In this document: piece by piece, positions 35,430 to 43,815 of the stretch
Numbering within the stretch: position 1 is the stretch's first letter
How the letters are laid out: the number at the start of each line of letters is the position of its first letter
From: Saturnia japonica
Taxonomy: Eukaryota; Arthropoda; Insecta; Lepidoptera; Saturniidae
Assembly: GCA_033032175.1 (NCBI GenBank)
Contig: CM065313.1
Location: 12,563,327-12,627,326 of the forward strand
DNA length: 64,000 bases
Direction of reading: 5' to 3'
Notes under the pieces: model-generated
Told to the model about the DNA's origin: nothing
The model's database searches: none
Seen by the model: the letters and a program-made list of their open reading frames with translations, nothing else
Made by a program: the position numbers and the translations under genes

Positions 35430-37105
35430 CCTCCCTCCTTAAAAGGGAAGCGTATCCTGGAGCAGCTTCCGGTAGTGTCCTCACTACCTTTAATTTTCAT
35501 CTGCATTTTCTTCGCCTGTTTCCACGTATATACTTTCCATGCACCAACGCTGACCAGTATGATGTACAGTAACAGTGTTGTCCAACTAGGGACCGCCATC
35601 ATAATATGCCAACTAGGGGTTTCTCTGAGATACAAGTTGTCAGCTTTGTTGAGTAATTCATGGATACCGTCTAATTGAATATCTTCGATGTTCAGTCTAT
35701 ACTTCACAGCTTCCTCGGGTATAACTGGTTCTTTGAGCAGCGGAATAATTTCATTGGTGATAATAGTACGTGTGTGAGCTTGGAGTGTCCTATTCATAAC
35801 GGTGACCTCGCATCCCTCAGGTAGTGTGAGTAGAAATGTGCCGGAGATTTTTCTATATTCGTTTTTAGATTTGCAGTTACTTCGCAGGATTTCTTCATCC
35901 TGAAGTATAAGCAGCCAGCTGTTTTCGTTGATCTTTTGTATTTTTCCTATGTTAATATTCATTTTGACCTGGGTACAATTCGCTTTCCTATGATGTATAA
36001 GCGATGTGACGCAGTCTTCCGCATCTTGAAATCTTCTCATCTCCAGCGTTTTACAGATATGTAAATTGTCGGATATCAGCGAGCATTCCTCGTCTAGGTA
36101 GGTATACTCATCGTTTCCAAGTATCAGGTATTTGGATTTCGGAACAATGGTTAAATTATTTTGGTCGGGAATGGAATAGAGGTGTATAAGATCATATATG
36201 TTTTTATCAATAGCGGGTATTTCTAATATAAATGTTAAAGTGTGTTCTGTACTGTAAGCTCTAACCTTAATTGACTTTTGGATCAAATGTATGTTACCTA
36301 TGTCTATTTTGGCTACTGGTGCAAAAGAGTATAATTTCTGTAAATTTCTAATTTCTTCTAGGAGACTTTGCGGGTTGATAATAGAAGGATGCATTACTCC
36401 TAATTGAGAGAATGTCATTGCGTCTTCCAAAATCATTAATCGATCTAAAACTAACTGTAAACTAAAATTTATCTGTACGTATAACTCTAAGAAATGTAAC
36501 TTATTGATTATCGAATTTGTACTACGAGTAATGTTTTGCAAAAATTGTTCTAAATTCTTTTGATTCTTGTTAATTTTATCTAAATGACGACTAAACTCGT
36601 TAATTGAACTACGTGCTAACACGAGGCTTTGTCTTTGTGCGCTTTGTGTGTTATCTACTTTATTTCTAATATCAGAGATTTGTTTCTCAAACTCTATTGA
36701 GTCCTCGTAGTCTAAATTCCCGGTAATTGCCTTAACTATAGATCCTAAGCCATTAATTATACCACGCCTAATTCTAGTTTTCGGTATGATAGTCATTATT
36801 TTCCTACTAATTTTTGATAGTGACAATTCAATTTGCTCTTTGTAAGTTTTATGTAGTTCTACGGAAGCGGTGCTACTTTCGACGACCTTAGTATTTGCGT
36901 ATAAATCCATAAGTCTTACCGAAGTTGTATATAAATCAGTGATGTTGTAAATGCAAGCAAGGTTAAAGTAATCTATCATTTTGAGAATTTCTCCTTGTTT
37001 GAGCAAAAGGATGCCGTTATTTTTATCAATGGGTTGAATTATTATGTCTGCGGTTGCGTTGAGCACGAGGGCTCCTGCGATGATGATCCTGGAACAAGAT
37101 GAGGC
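35414..37105 (-). CDS. env: env: baculovirus-F-like fusion glycoprotein
   Basis: The open frame runs from just after a stop at 37106-37108 to TAA at 35414, about 563 codons. GTG at 37066 would give 550 aa, but no ATG exists near the start. Errantivirus env is normally made from a spliced mRNA, and CAG acceptor candidates lie at 37089-37091 and 37075-37077. Counting from 37066: N-terminal hydrophobic leader just upstream (IIIAGALVL), furin-type RIRR at 98-101, then GIINGLGSIVKAITG like a fusion peptide, coiled-coil-prone 124-210, conserved cysteines at about 328-419, membrane anchor about 487-510, and a basic tail of 40 residues. Several NxS/T sites are visible. Known relatives mediate low-pH membrane fusion. 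The frame overlaps pol by 64 bp. Confidence 0.93.
   Translation of the reverse strand, partial: ASSCSRIIIAGALVLNATADIIIQPIDKNNGILLLKQGEILKMIDYFNLACIYNITDLYTTSVRLMDLYANTKVVESSTASVELHKTYKEQIELSLSKISRKIMTIIPKTRIRRGIINGLGSIVKAITGNLDYEDSIEFEKQISDIRNKVDNTQSAQRQSLVLARSSINEFSRHLDKINKNQKNLEQFLQNITRSTNSIINKLHFLELYVQINFSLQLVLDRLMILEDAMTFSQLGVMHPSIINPQSLLEEIRNLQKLYSFAPVAKIDIGNIHLIQKSIKVRAYSTEHTLTFILEIPAIDKNIYDLIHLYSIPDQNNLTIVPKSKYLILGNDEYTYLDEECSLISDNLHICKTLEMRRFQDAEDCVTSLIHHRKANCTQVKMNINIGKIQKINENSWLLILQDEEILRSNCKSKNEYRKISGTFLLTLPEGCEVTVMNRTLQAHTRTIITNEIIPLLKEPVIPEEAVKYRLNIEDIQLDGIHELLNKADNLYLRETPSWHIMMAVPSWTTLLLYIILVSVGAWKVYTWKQAKKMQMKIKGSEDTTGSCSRIRFPFKEGGVTTS
35430..35440 (-). other. Polypurine tract (plus-strand primer)
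   Basis: In element orientation AAGGAGGGAGG ends exactly at the first base of the 3' LTR. It would resist RNase H and prime second-strand synthesis. It also codes for the KEGG residues near the end of env, so both functions share the same bases. Confidence 0.9.
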
Positions 37106-40100
37106 CTACGTAGTAGTTTAAAATGCACTCTAATAGATTTGGAATTTGGATGATTTCCTATTATTTCAGCAACACTATTGGGGTGTAAATGAATTATCTT
37201 ATACGGACCTTTAAATACTGGCTTCGTTTTATCGCTGCGCGCCGTTTTCGCCACCTGTTTATAAACAACTTCACCTATTTTAAACATTATGTCCTGTGCT
37301 TCCTGGTTTCGCTTGGCTATAATCTGCTCCTTATTTTTGGACATATGTGCGGCAACACATTCTTGTACAGCCTCAGCGTTCCTACGATGTCTTATAACAT
37401 AATCTTGATAAAATTCTTTAGGATAAATAAGTTCTAAAGGATTTCTAGACGCTGTATGGCCAAATAATAGCTCGTGTGGTGTATATCCTGTTGTAGTATG
37501 TATTGTATTATTGTATGCTATAACGGAATATTTCATGATGGTTTGTATAGGGTCTTCTTTATTGGTTATCCTTTGTATTCGTATAATTTCACCTATAGTG
37601 GAATGGAATCGTTCTATAGGAGAGTTAGAATTTGGGTTGTAGGGCGTTGTAAAGTGTATGTTGATGTCATGTAATGCGCATATGTCTTTTATGACATCAT
37701 TATCAAATTTGCTATCAGAATCTGTCGTAATTTTTGTAGGTAATCCTAGTGTAGAGAAAGCTTGAATTAATGCATCTGCTACATGAATACTACTAGAGGC
37801 ATTTAAAGGTATTACTTGAACGTATTTAGAAAAATTATCTATAATGGTCAAAAATGTGGCACCACCTGTGGAATATAGATCCATAAACATATGTTGCATA
37901 GGTTTTGTAGGTGTTTCAGTAAGAGCTAACGGGGGTTTTAATGGATTTCTCTCGTATTTACTTTTAAGACAGGTATCACATTGGTTAATAAATCGTTGTA
38001 TTGTAAGCAGCATATTAGGCCAGTGGTAATTTCTATGTATTTGCTTGTATGTTTCCTGAATGCCGCGATGCATAGTCTTACCTTCATGATACTTCTTAAT
38101 TAATTCCTGTTGCTCTACTTTATTTTCGATAACTGTAATACGCGATGTACATCTGAATAATTTTGGACCTCTTTCATTAAAAATAGTTGTATATACTCGA
38201 GAGAAAGCGAGATACAGATTTTCATCGTAAAAGTAGCAGTGAAAAGTACGATCAGCAATAGTGTGTTCCTTTAAGAACTGAACTATTTCTGATTCTGTGT
38301 TATTAATAGGAATAAATACATCTTTTATGACTGTTCTTGTATTTGTTGACCTATCATCTACTCTGTATTTTGTGCCGGGGCTAGACCTTATGTGAAATTG
38401 TTTTAGTTGTCTATCTATGGCATCATTTACGATTGGTATACCTTTATTCTCATTATCTGCTTGTGTGTGGTTTGTGGAAGTTAATAGCTCGGGGTCATTT
38501 ATAGTGGCGTTTTCTGATACCTCATCTCGTTGGGGTGAGAGGATTAGTCCTGATATAATTTCACTGTCTATGTCCATATCACTGCACGAGATCTTGTCCG
38601 TCTCAGGTCTGTTGTCAGTATTCGTTGCCGTACGTGTATTGTCAAATATCCTATTTATCATCTCGTCATCTTCATTATCGTCAAGGTTAACAGCTAAAGA
38701 ATCTATACTATTATGAAAAATTTTTGCTCTTGAAAGGGCGTCAGCGTTGGTATTTTGTTTGCCTTTTTTATAAATTATCTTATAATCATATTCCGCGAGC
38801 CTAAGTCTCCAACGCGTTAATTTCGAGTTCGGATCTTTTAATGACATAAGCCATGTTAAAGGTCTGTGGTCGGTGTAAATAGTGAATTTCTGTCCATACA
38901 AATAGGGTCGAAAGTATTTTATAGCCCATACAATTGCCAATAACTCTTTCTCAATCGTAGAGTATCGGCTTTCGGTATCCGACAAAGTCCTAGAAGCGTA
39001 AGCTACAGGTTTATCTGAACCGATGTCTCCTTGAGAAAGAACTGCACCGAGAGCAACGTCTGAGGCGTCGGTTGTCAGAACAAAAGGCTTATCAAAGTCG
39101 GGGTACTGTAATATCGGGGAATTTGTTAATATTTCTTTACATTTATTAAAAGCGTCTAAAAATTCCGGTGAATGTACTACTTTACGATTCTTTTTAAGAC
39201 AAAGTGTCAAAGGTTTAGTCAGTTTTGCAAAGTCTTTTATAAATTTTCTATAGTATCCGATTAGGCCTAAAAAGGATTTTACGTCTTTGTGAGTACACGG
39301 TAAGGGATAGTTAAGTACGGCTTTAATTTTGTCCTTATTCGGTTTTAGTCCTTGGTCCGTTAGTTCGTGTCCTAGAAACTCAACTTGTTTTTGTAAAAAT
39401 CGAGACTTTTCTAGTTTAATTTTTAAATTGTGGGTTTTAAATCTTTCAAATACTTGTTTTAATTTCTCAACGTGCTCTTGTAGTGACGTAGAAATCACGA
39501 TGACGTCATCTAAATATGTGAAAACATTTTCAATTCCTCTTAAGATGTGATCCATTAACCTTTGAAATGTACTGGGGGCATTTTTGAGGCCAAATGGCAT
39601 TCTCAAAAATTCGTAATGCCCGCGTTCCGTTGTAAACGCCGTTTTTTCGATATCGTTAGGGTGCATCTCTAGTTGGTGGTAACCACTAGCTAAGTCAAGG
39701 GTCGTAAAGTATTGTGCCCTTCCTAGTCTGTCGAGTATGTCATGGATATTCGGTAAAGGGTATTTGTCCTCAATAATCCTGTCATTTAATCTTCTGAAGT
39801 CAATAACAAGTCTCCACGTTACGTTACCAGATGTATCAGGTTTCTTTGGTACTATATGCACTGGGCACGCCCAAGGTGAAATACTTTCCCTAATAATTCC
39901 CTGCTTTAACAGATTTTCTACTTGATTTTGAATTTCTTTGCGTTGTTTGGGTGGTTGCCTATAACTTCTTACAAAAATTGGTGTTTCATCATTAAGTCTT
40001 AATTCATGCTTTACAGAATGTGTAAATGACAATGGAATATTATCAGAAAAAAATATCTCTCTGTATTGATAACAAATCCTCATTATTTCTCGCCTTTCTT

Positions 40101-40935
40101 CTTCATTCATGTGATCATTATGAATATTTTTTAAATTTTCACAAAGTTCCTTATCTAAATCTAAATCTGTCCTTAAAAAATTTACTTCGCTATGCTGATT
40201 AATCATATTTTCAAAAAATGGTTTAAGCTTATTCGGATATTTATTTAAAATTATTTTCTTTTCATCAGTAAAATTTATAACAGTTGTCTTAAATGCCCCA
40301 TTCATCACGTCCACTATTGCTGCTGGAGATCTTAACCCCTCAGACCAATAGTGATCATCACATAAATACTGTCCATCAGCGTAGTTAGTTTTAACCACAA
40401 TAACCTTTTCACACTTTGGTTCTATTCTAATGTTTCTAACTGGGTAGTTTAAGTAAATTGGTATATTTGCATTTGGTGTATGTAATAATCTGTCGCTTAA
40501 ATTAATTGTGCAGTTAAGCTCTTTTAATAAATCCATACCTATTAAGCCCCTATATTTAGGATCGAAATCGAATAATAAAAATGTGTGTGTTTTATTAATG
40601 TTAAATTCCACCGGAAGGGGAAGTGACGCTACAAGGTCGTGTTGAGTGACTGCATGAGCGCTCCTTACCTGAAATGGTTCATGTTCAATGTAATTTTCAA
40701 ATTCCGTGTTTTTTATAACAGCTGGTGAGATCATGCACCGAGAGGCACCTGTATCCAACAAAAATTTGCCTCCAAATTCATTTAAAATTATATAGGGCAG
40801 ATGGTCCTTACCGTAATGGTTTACGTTGATTGTTTTAGCTAAGTCTGTTGGTCGTCTTCGACGTCCTGGGTAAAATCCTCCTGGTACGTTTCTTCGTCCA
40901 CCAAGGCTGGGAGTGACACTTCGTGTTCCTCTGTG
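37042..40935 (-). CDS. pol: pol: protease, reverse transcriptase, RNase H, integrase
   Basis: The frame is open from after a TAG at 40936-40938 to TAA at 37042 (about 1297 codons) and lies in -1 relative to gag, overlapping it by 97 bp. Pol is therefore expected as a Gag-Pol frameshift product. A TTG at 40761 is not a real start. Counting from 40761: aspartic protease LLDTGAS at the first residues; RT from about 270, with first catalytic D356 in TTLDLASGYH and YLDD at 416-419; RNase H with D565, E606 and D631; an acidic linker at about 690-790; integrase zinc site H892, H898, C928, C931; and the DD35E triad D961, D1014, E1050. All catalytic residues are present. The protein would process Gag-Pol, copy the RNA and insert the DNA. 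Confidence 0.96.
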   Translation of the reverse strand, partial: HRGTRSVTPSLGGRRNVPGGFYPGRRRRPTDLAKTINVNHYGKDHLPYIILNEFGGKFLLDTGASRCMISPAVIKNTEFENYIEHEPFQVRSAHAVTQHDLVASLPLPVEFNINKTHTFLLFDFDPKYRGLIGMDLLKELNCTINLSDRLLHTPNANIPIYLNYPVRNIRIEPKCEKVIVVKTNYADGQYLCDDHYWSEGLRSPAAIVDVMNGAFKTTVINFTDEKKIILNKYPNKLKPFFENMINQHSEVNFLRTDLDLDKELCENLKNIHNDHMNEEERREIMRICYQYREIFFSDNIPLSFTHSVKHELRLNDETPIFVRSYRQPPKQRKEIQNQVENLLKQGIIRESISPWACPVHIVPKKPDTSGNVTWRLVIDFRRLNDRIIEDKYPLPNIHDILDRLGRAQYFTTLDLASGYHQLEMHPNDIEKTAFTTERGHYEFLRMPFGLKNAPSTFQRLMDHILRGIENVFTYLDDVIVISTSLQEHVEKLKQVFERFKTHNLKIKLEKSRFLQKQVEFLGHELTDQGLKPNKDKIKAVLNYPLPCTHKDVKSFLGLIGYYRKFIKDFAKLTKPLTLCLKKNRKVVHSPEFLDAFNKCKEILTNSPILQYPDFDKPFVLTTDASDVALGAVLSQGDIGSDKPVAYASRTLSDTESRYSTIEKELLAIVWAIKYFRPYLYGQKFTIYTDHRPLTWLMSLKDPNSKLTRWRLRLAEYDYKIIYKKGKQNTNADALSRAKIFHNSIDSLAVNLDDNEDDEMINRIFDNTRTATNTDNRPETDKISCSDMDIDSEIISGLILSPQRDEVSENATINDPELLTSTNHTQADNENKGIPIVNDAIDRQLKQFHIRSSPGTKYRVDDRSTNTRTVIKDVFIPINNTESEIVQFLKEHTIADRTFHCYFYDENLYLAFSRVYTTIFNERGPKLFRCTSRITVIENKVEQQELIKKYHEGKTMHRGIQETYKQIHRNYHWPNMLLTIQRFINQCDTCLKSKYERNPLKPPLALTETPTKPMQHMFMDLYSTGGATFLTIIDNFSKYVQVIPLNASSSIHVADALIQAFSTLGLPTKITTDSDSKFDNDVIKDICALHDINIHFTTPYNPNSNSPIERFHSTIGEIIRIQRITNKEDPIQTIMKYSVIAYNNTIHTTTGYTPHELLFGHTASRNPLELIYPKEFYQDYVIRHRRNAEAVQECVAAHMSKNKEQIIAKRNQEAQDIMFKIGEVVYKQVAKTARSDKTKPVFKGPYKIIHLHPNSVAEIIGNHPNSKSIRVHFKLLRRPHLVPGSSSQEPSCSTQPQT

Positions 40936-41909
40936 CTATTGTTTTCATAATACTCACCTTGCGTGTAGTAGGGTTGCTCGCTAGACGAATAAAACAGTTG
41001 TTGTGCATACTGCGGCTTTTCCGGCTTATTCACTGACCTCATAGTGACGTCAGATGTGTCTTTTGGAAAGTTTACCTGTTGATGTGGTATATTCTGTTGT
41101 TGGCGTCTAAAGTTTCTAGAAGTCCTAAAGTTTCCTGAACCACTAGGTCTAGAATTCGGCTGACTATTGCCGGGTGATACTTGTTTTCCTGGTGTGTTAT
41201 ATTGTGGTTGTGTATTAAAATGTGTTGGAATTGGTTGATATAGCTGTGGTCCAAAATTATGCGGGTTTGTATTAAAATGTGTCGGAGTTGTTTGGTATAG
41301 TTGTGGTCTAATATTAGGCTGATTTATCTTTGACTTTGCTTGCGAATAAAACTGATTTTGTTTTTTATAATTTATTTTGGCTTCTTCTTGCCGTGCTATT
41401 ACTATGGCCGACTCAAGTGTCTCCGGTTTCATTATTCTAACGCCTAAAGATACCGGAAAGTCTAAATGGTTCGTATATTGTTCTATCACCATCTCTTCAT
41501 AATAAGTTTTATCAGTGTGTTTACCTACTGAGTTTAAAGTATCGAGCAACGCCCGAAGTCTCCTACCAAATGTTTCCGCGTCCTCATTTTTAAAACGAAA
41601 CGTTCGAGTCAGTTCTTGCATTACTTGAATTTCATTTCTAGGTTCCCCTAATCGTTTTTTTAAAGTATCTTTAATAGCAGCCCACGAGGTCAAGGAGTCC
41701 TCATATGCAATTGCGTCAGTTGCAGCTCCAGCTAGTCTGGATTTTATTAAACATACTAACGTGGGATGTGCTTGCACATTAACATCGAAAAGTGTTAATA
41801 TATTATCTACTTGCCTAATATAATAGTTTAATAATCGGGGATTGCCATCGTATTTGGGTAGTAGTTCCCCAACTACTTTAATCAATTGTGCCGACTCCGT
41901 AAGCGACAT
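40839..41909 (-). CDS. gag: gag: capsid/nucleocapsid polyprotein, 356 aa
   Basis: ATG at 41909 (MSLTESAQLIKVVGELLPKY) to TAG at 40839. Residues 1-180 are the helical capsid-type domain of Gypsy Gag (IKDTLKKRLGEPRNEIQVM, LTRTFRFKNEDAETFGRRLR). 198-238 hold two imperfect copies of a PQLYQ...PTHFNT unit. 255-270 are arginine-rich (NFRTSRNFRRQ), the likely RNA-binding part. There is no CCHC zinc knuckle, as is usual in errantiviruses. The C-terminal 60 residues are acidic. Gag assembles the particle and would be joined to Pol by -1 frameshifting in the 97-bp overlap. No textbook slippery heptamer was found; GGATTTTAC at 40878-40870 is the best T-rich spot. Confidence 0.94.
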   Translation of the reverse strand: MSLTESAQLIKVVGELLPKYDGNPRLLNYYIRQVDNILTLFDVNVQAHPTLVCLIKSRLAGAATDAIAYEDSLTSWAAIKDTLKKRLGEPRNEIQVMQELTRTFRFKNEDAETFGRRLRALLDTLNSVGKHTDKTYYEEMVIEQYTNHLDFPVSLGVRIMKPETLESAIVIARQEEAKINYKKQNQFYSQAKSKINQPNIRPQLYQTTPTHFNTNPHNFGPQLYQPIPTHFNTQPQYNTPGKQVSPGNSQPNSRPSGSGNFRTSRNFRRQQQNIPHQQVNFPKDTSDVTMRSVNKPEKPQYAQQLFYSSSEQPYYTQGEYYENNSTEEHEVSLPALVDEETYQEDFTQDVEDDQQT

Positions 41910-42320
41910 AGCGTGAAGTTTTATATTTTACAAGAATCAAAAGACAATAGCTCGGATATCGGATGACCGCGCTTATCTGTTATGATTCACTGTACGGTGT
42001 ACGTCTATAGCAATTTTAGCTTACGACAGAAACACTTTAACACAATATGATATATATAAAAAAAAAAAAAATACACAATATAGACAGGAAATATGACAAA
42101 AGGAACTTGGATAAACGAGAGTACTCACCAAGCCAGCATTCTGCCTCTCCTGCCGAGTCTTGTTGTAGGTACGCCAATTCACCCACACAGGATCTTCAAT
42201 TTTCAGAAAGTCCTTTCAAAGAGTTCGTACACGCACTTTAAGTTCTTATTATGATCGCGGTAGTAACGACTTAGAAACCGTTCACTTTGCCGAAAATTTT
42301 ATCCGACGAAAAGTGCCGCG
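41910..42320 (-). other. 5' untranslated leader of the retroelement
   Basis: 411 bp between the primer site and the gag ATG. It includes an A-run (plus 42059-42070 region). By analogy with relatives it should hold packaging signals and possibly the donor for env splicing, but no specific site can be pointed to. Confidence 0.7.
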
Positions 42321-42338
42321 ATCCTACCGACTGCGCCA
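42321..42338 (-). other. Primer binding site, tRNA-Ser type
   Basis: In element orientation TGGCGCAGTCGGTAGGAT begins with the last base of the 5' LTR. It is complementary over 18 bases to the 3' end of insect serine tRNA with CCA, as I recall that tRNA. Overlap of the primer site with the LTR end is typical of errantiviruses. Confidence 0.85.
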
Positions 42339-42556
42339 GTTATGATAGGCGGTACGAGTTTAAATTAAAAAAAGATTTATTTTAAAAGAATTATAATAGG
42401 TGTTTACACTTATGGTTCTTAAACAAGACTAACTTAAAATTAATTAAAGTAATAATCAAGTTGGAGTCACGCCGTCGTTTCCCACGATCGCAATCTGCAT
42501 GGTCAGCGATCCCACGGTCTGTATCCGCCGGTCCCAAGGCTTATGACGTGGTAACT
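42338..42556 (-). repeat. 5' LTR
   Basis: 219 bp, read as identical to 35211-35429. It should contain the promoter for the full-length transcript. GTTAGTC (plus 42427-42433) resembles an initiator, with no clear TATA box. AATAAA is at plus 42376-42381. Confidence 0.97.
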
Positions 42557-42560
42557 CTCG
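42557..42560. repeat. Target site duplication, right copy (CTCG)
   Basis: Exact repeat of 35207-35210, directly following the GTAACT end of the LTR. Confidence 0.9.
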
Positions 42561-43010
42561 GTGACACAGATTTCTTCGGTAGTCGTCGATATCATGACGA
42601 CAAGTTTTCATTTAACATGCGCATGGTATGCATGGCATGAATTTCTTTGCTTATGCTGTAATGGGCGCTACTATGTACCTGTGGCTCCGTAGCTAAGATC
42701 AGTCCGCACTGTCCTCTATTGCAAGGGCGATTATAAGATAAGGTTAAATAAACTGTCCAGAAGGTTCACCATGATACAGACGATAAAAAACGCTTATAAA
42801 TGCAGCTTCACATGCGAATTCACAGCTGAAGCGATTCTAAATTCTTTATTACGTCTCTATCATTCATTTGAGGTTAATCTGCTTAGCTTCTTACTTATTT
42901 AATGTTTGTGTATTATATAATTTTAAATTCATTAAGTAAAATACTTTTAATTGAACGGCATATTCAATATTTCGTATGATGATGAGGGGTTATTATAGAC
43001 GATCAGACTG
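42561..43010. other. Right flank of the retroelement, no recognised feature
   Basis: This continues the host sequence interrupted at 35206. No gene or repeat was recognised. Confidence 0.4.
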
Positions 43011-43013
43011 GAA

Positions 43014-43250
43014 GCTAGCTGCATAATTGCAGTTTGAATGCGGATACAGTGCAGATGATACAACTGCATCGAAACCGCCAACCAGCTGCGCAGTCCGCCT
43101 GCAATCAACGTGCAGCAGTTCTAACGAATACATGAAGTTAAAACTGCACACAGACTGCAATAAAACTGCACGCCGACTGCGATAGAACTGCAAGTTACTA
43201 CATAGTCGCTTGGCGGGTTTCAGGCAGTTGTATCAACTGCCTTATTGTAC
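43014..43250. repeat. GCAGTT-rich hairpin element
   Basis: GATACAACTGCATCGAAACC at 43057 on is the near-perfect reverse complement of the stretch ending 43234 (TGGCGGGTTTCAGGCAGTTG then TATC), giving 24-bp arms around a 130-bp middle. The unit is packed with GCAGTT/AACTGC strings, about one every 15-20 bp, including the palindrome AGGCAGTTGTATCAACTGCC. It looks like a MITE or a decayed satellite-like array. Confidence 0.6.
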
Positions 43251-43569
43251 GACAGGGAAATCCTTAACCTATCAACCTATCTTTGTGTTTTGTGAATAAA
43301 AGCATAAATTTCAGCCTCTTTAAAAATAAATAAAATACCCCTTAATATATTTTTAATCGAAATATCATTTAGTTAACTGATTTAAAAATACGTTTTATAT
43401 TCATTGAAGTAAATGGTAAAAAGCAATAAATAGTGATAGAACGATATCATCATTATATTTTTAGAGGTAAATTAATAATACAATTATTTCTTGTTATTGT
43501 AATATTAGTACCTACCATTATAATAGATTTTATTGTATATTTTGACAGTCGTAGTATTTGTAAGTTTTC

Positions 43570-43815
43570 ATTGATTAAACGATTTCAAAAAAGAAGGTTA
43601 CTCAATTCGAATGTATATTTGTTTTTTTTTTATGAATGTTCAGCCATTACTTCTTTGTTTATGAACCGATTTGGATGATTCTTTTTTTAAGTGAAAACTT
43701 CTTTAGCATCGTTGTAATTCGAAAGTCAATGAAACGAAAAAGCGACAATAAAAAGAGACAAACACATAAATTAATAAGATTTAACGTGGGAGAAAATGAG
43801 ATGGAAAGTTTTAGG
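43570..43815 (+). repeat. Rep-E and Rep-F copies in tandem
   Basis: TTTCAAAAAAGAAGGTTACTC and ATGAACCGATTTGGATGATT (Rep-E) are followed from about 43725 by AATGAAACGAAAAAGCGACA and AGAGACAAACACAT (Rep-F). The two may be parts of one longer family. Confidence 0.55.

Larger units (their letters stand above)
35211..42556 (-). mobile_element. Complete env-bearing Ty3/Gypsy retroelement (errantivirus type)
   Basis: The element is 7346 bp long and is transcribed from the minus strand. Order from its 5' end: LTR, primer site, 0.4-kb leader, gag, pol (-1 frame), env, polypurine tract, LTR. LTR termini are AGTTA...TAACT, the short inverted ends used by errantiviruses. The 219-bp LTRs read as identical by eye and the CTCG duplication is exact, so integration is recent. 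All three long frames are uninterrupted. In known errantiviruses the integrated copy is transcribed by host Pol II, packaged by Gag, and may pass between cells through Env. Whether this copy is active cannot be told from sequence. Confidence 0.97.

Noticed and set aside
35334..35678. Plus-strand open frame of 114 codons
   Set aside because: It is antisense to env and the 3' LTR and has no independent support.
35414..37105. Integrated baculovirus DNA carrying an F gene
   Set aside because: The F-like frame sits in the env position of a complete retroelement with LTRs and pol. No other baculovirus genes occur.
37189..39925. Several plus-strand frames of 60-100 codons
   Set aside because: They are shadows of pol, which carries all the expected domains on the opposite strand.
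40759..40761. TTG as the start of pol
   Set aside because: The frame stays open upstream to 40935 and overlaps gag in -1, as expected for a frameshift product. TTG falls one codon before the protease motif.
41072..41254. Second minus-strand frame inside gag
   Set aside because: It overlaps gag in another frame over the PTHFNT duplication and shows no features of its own.
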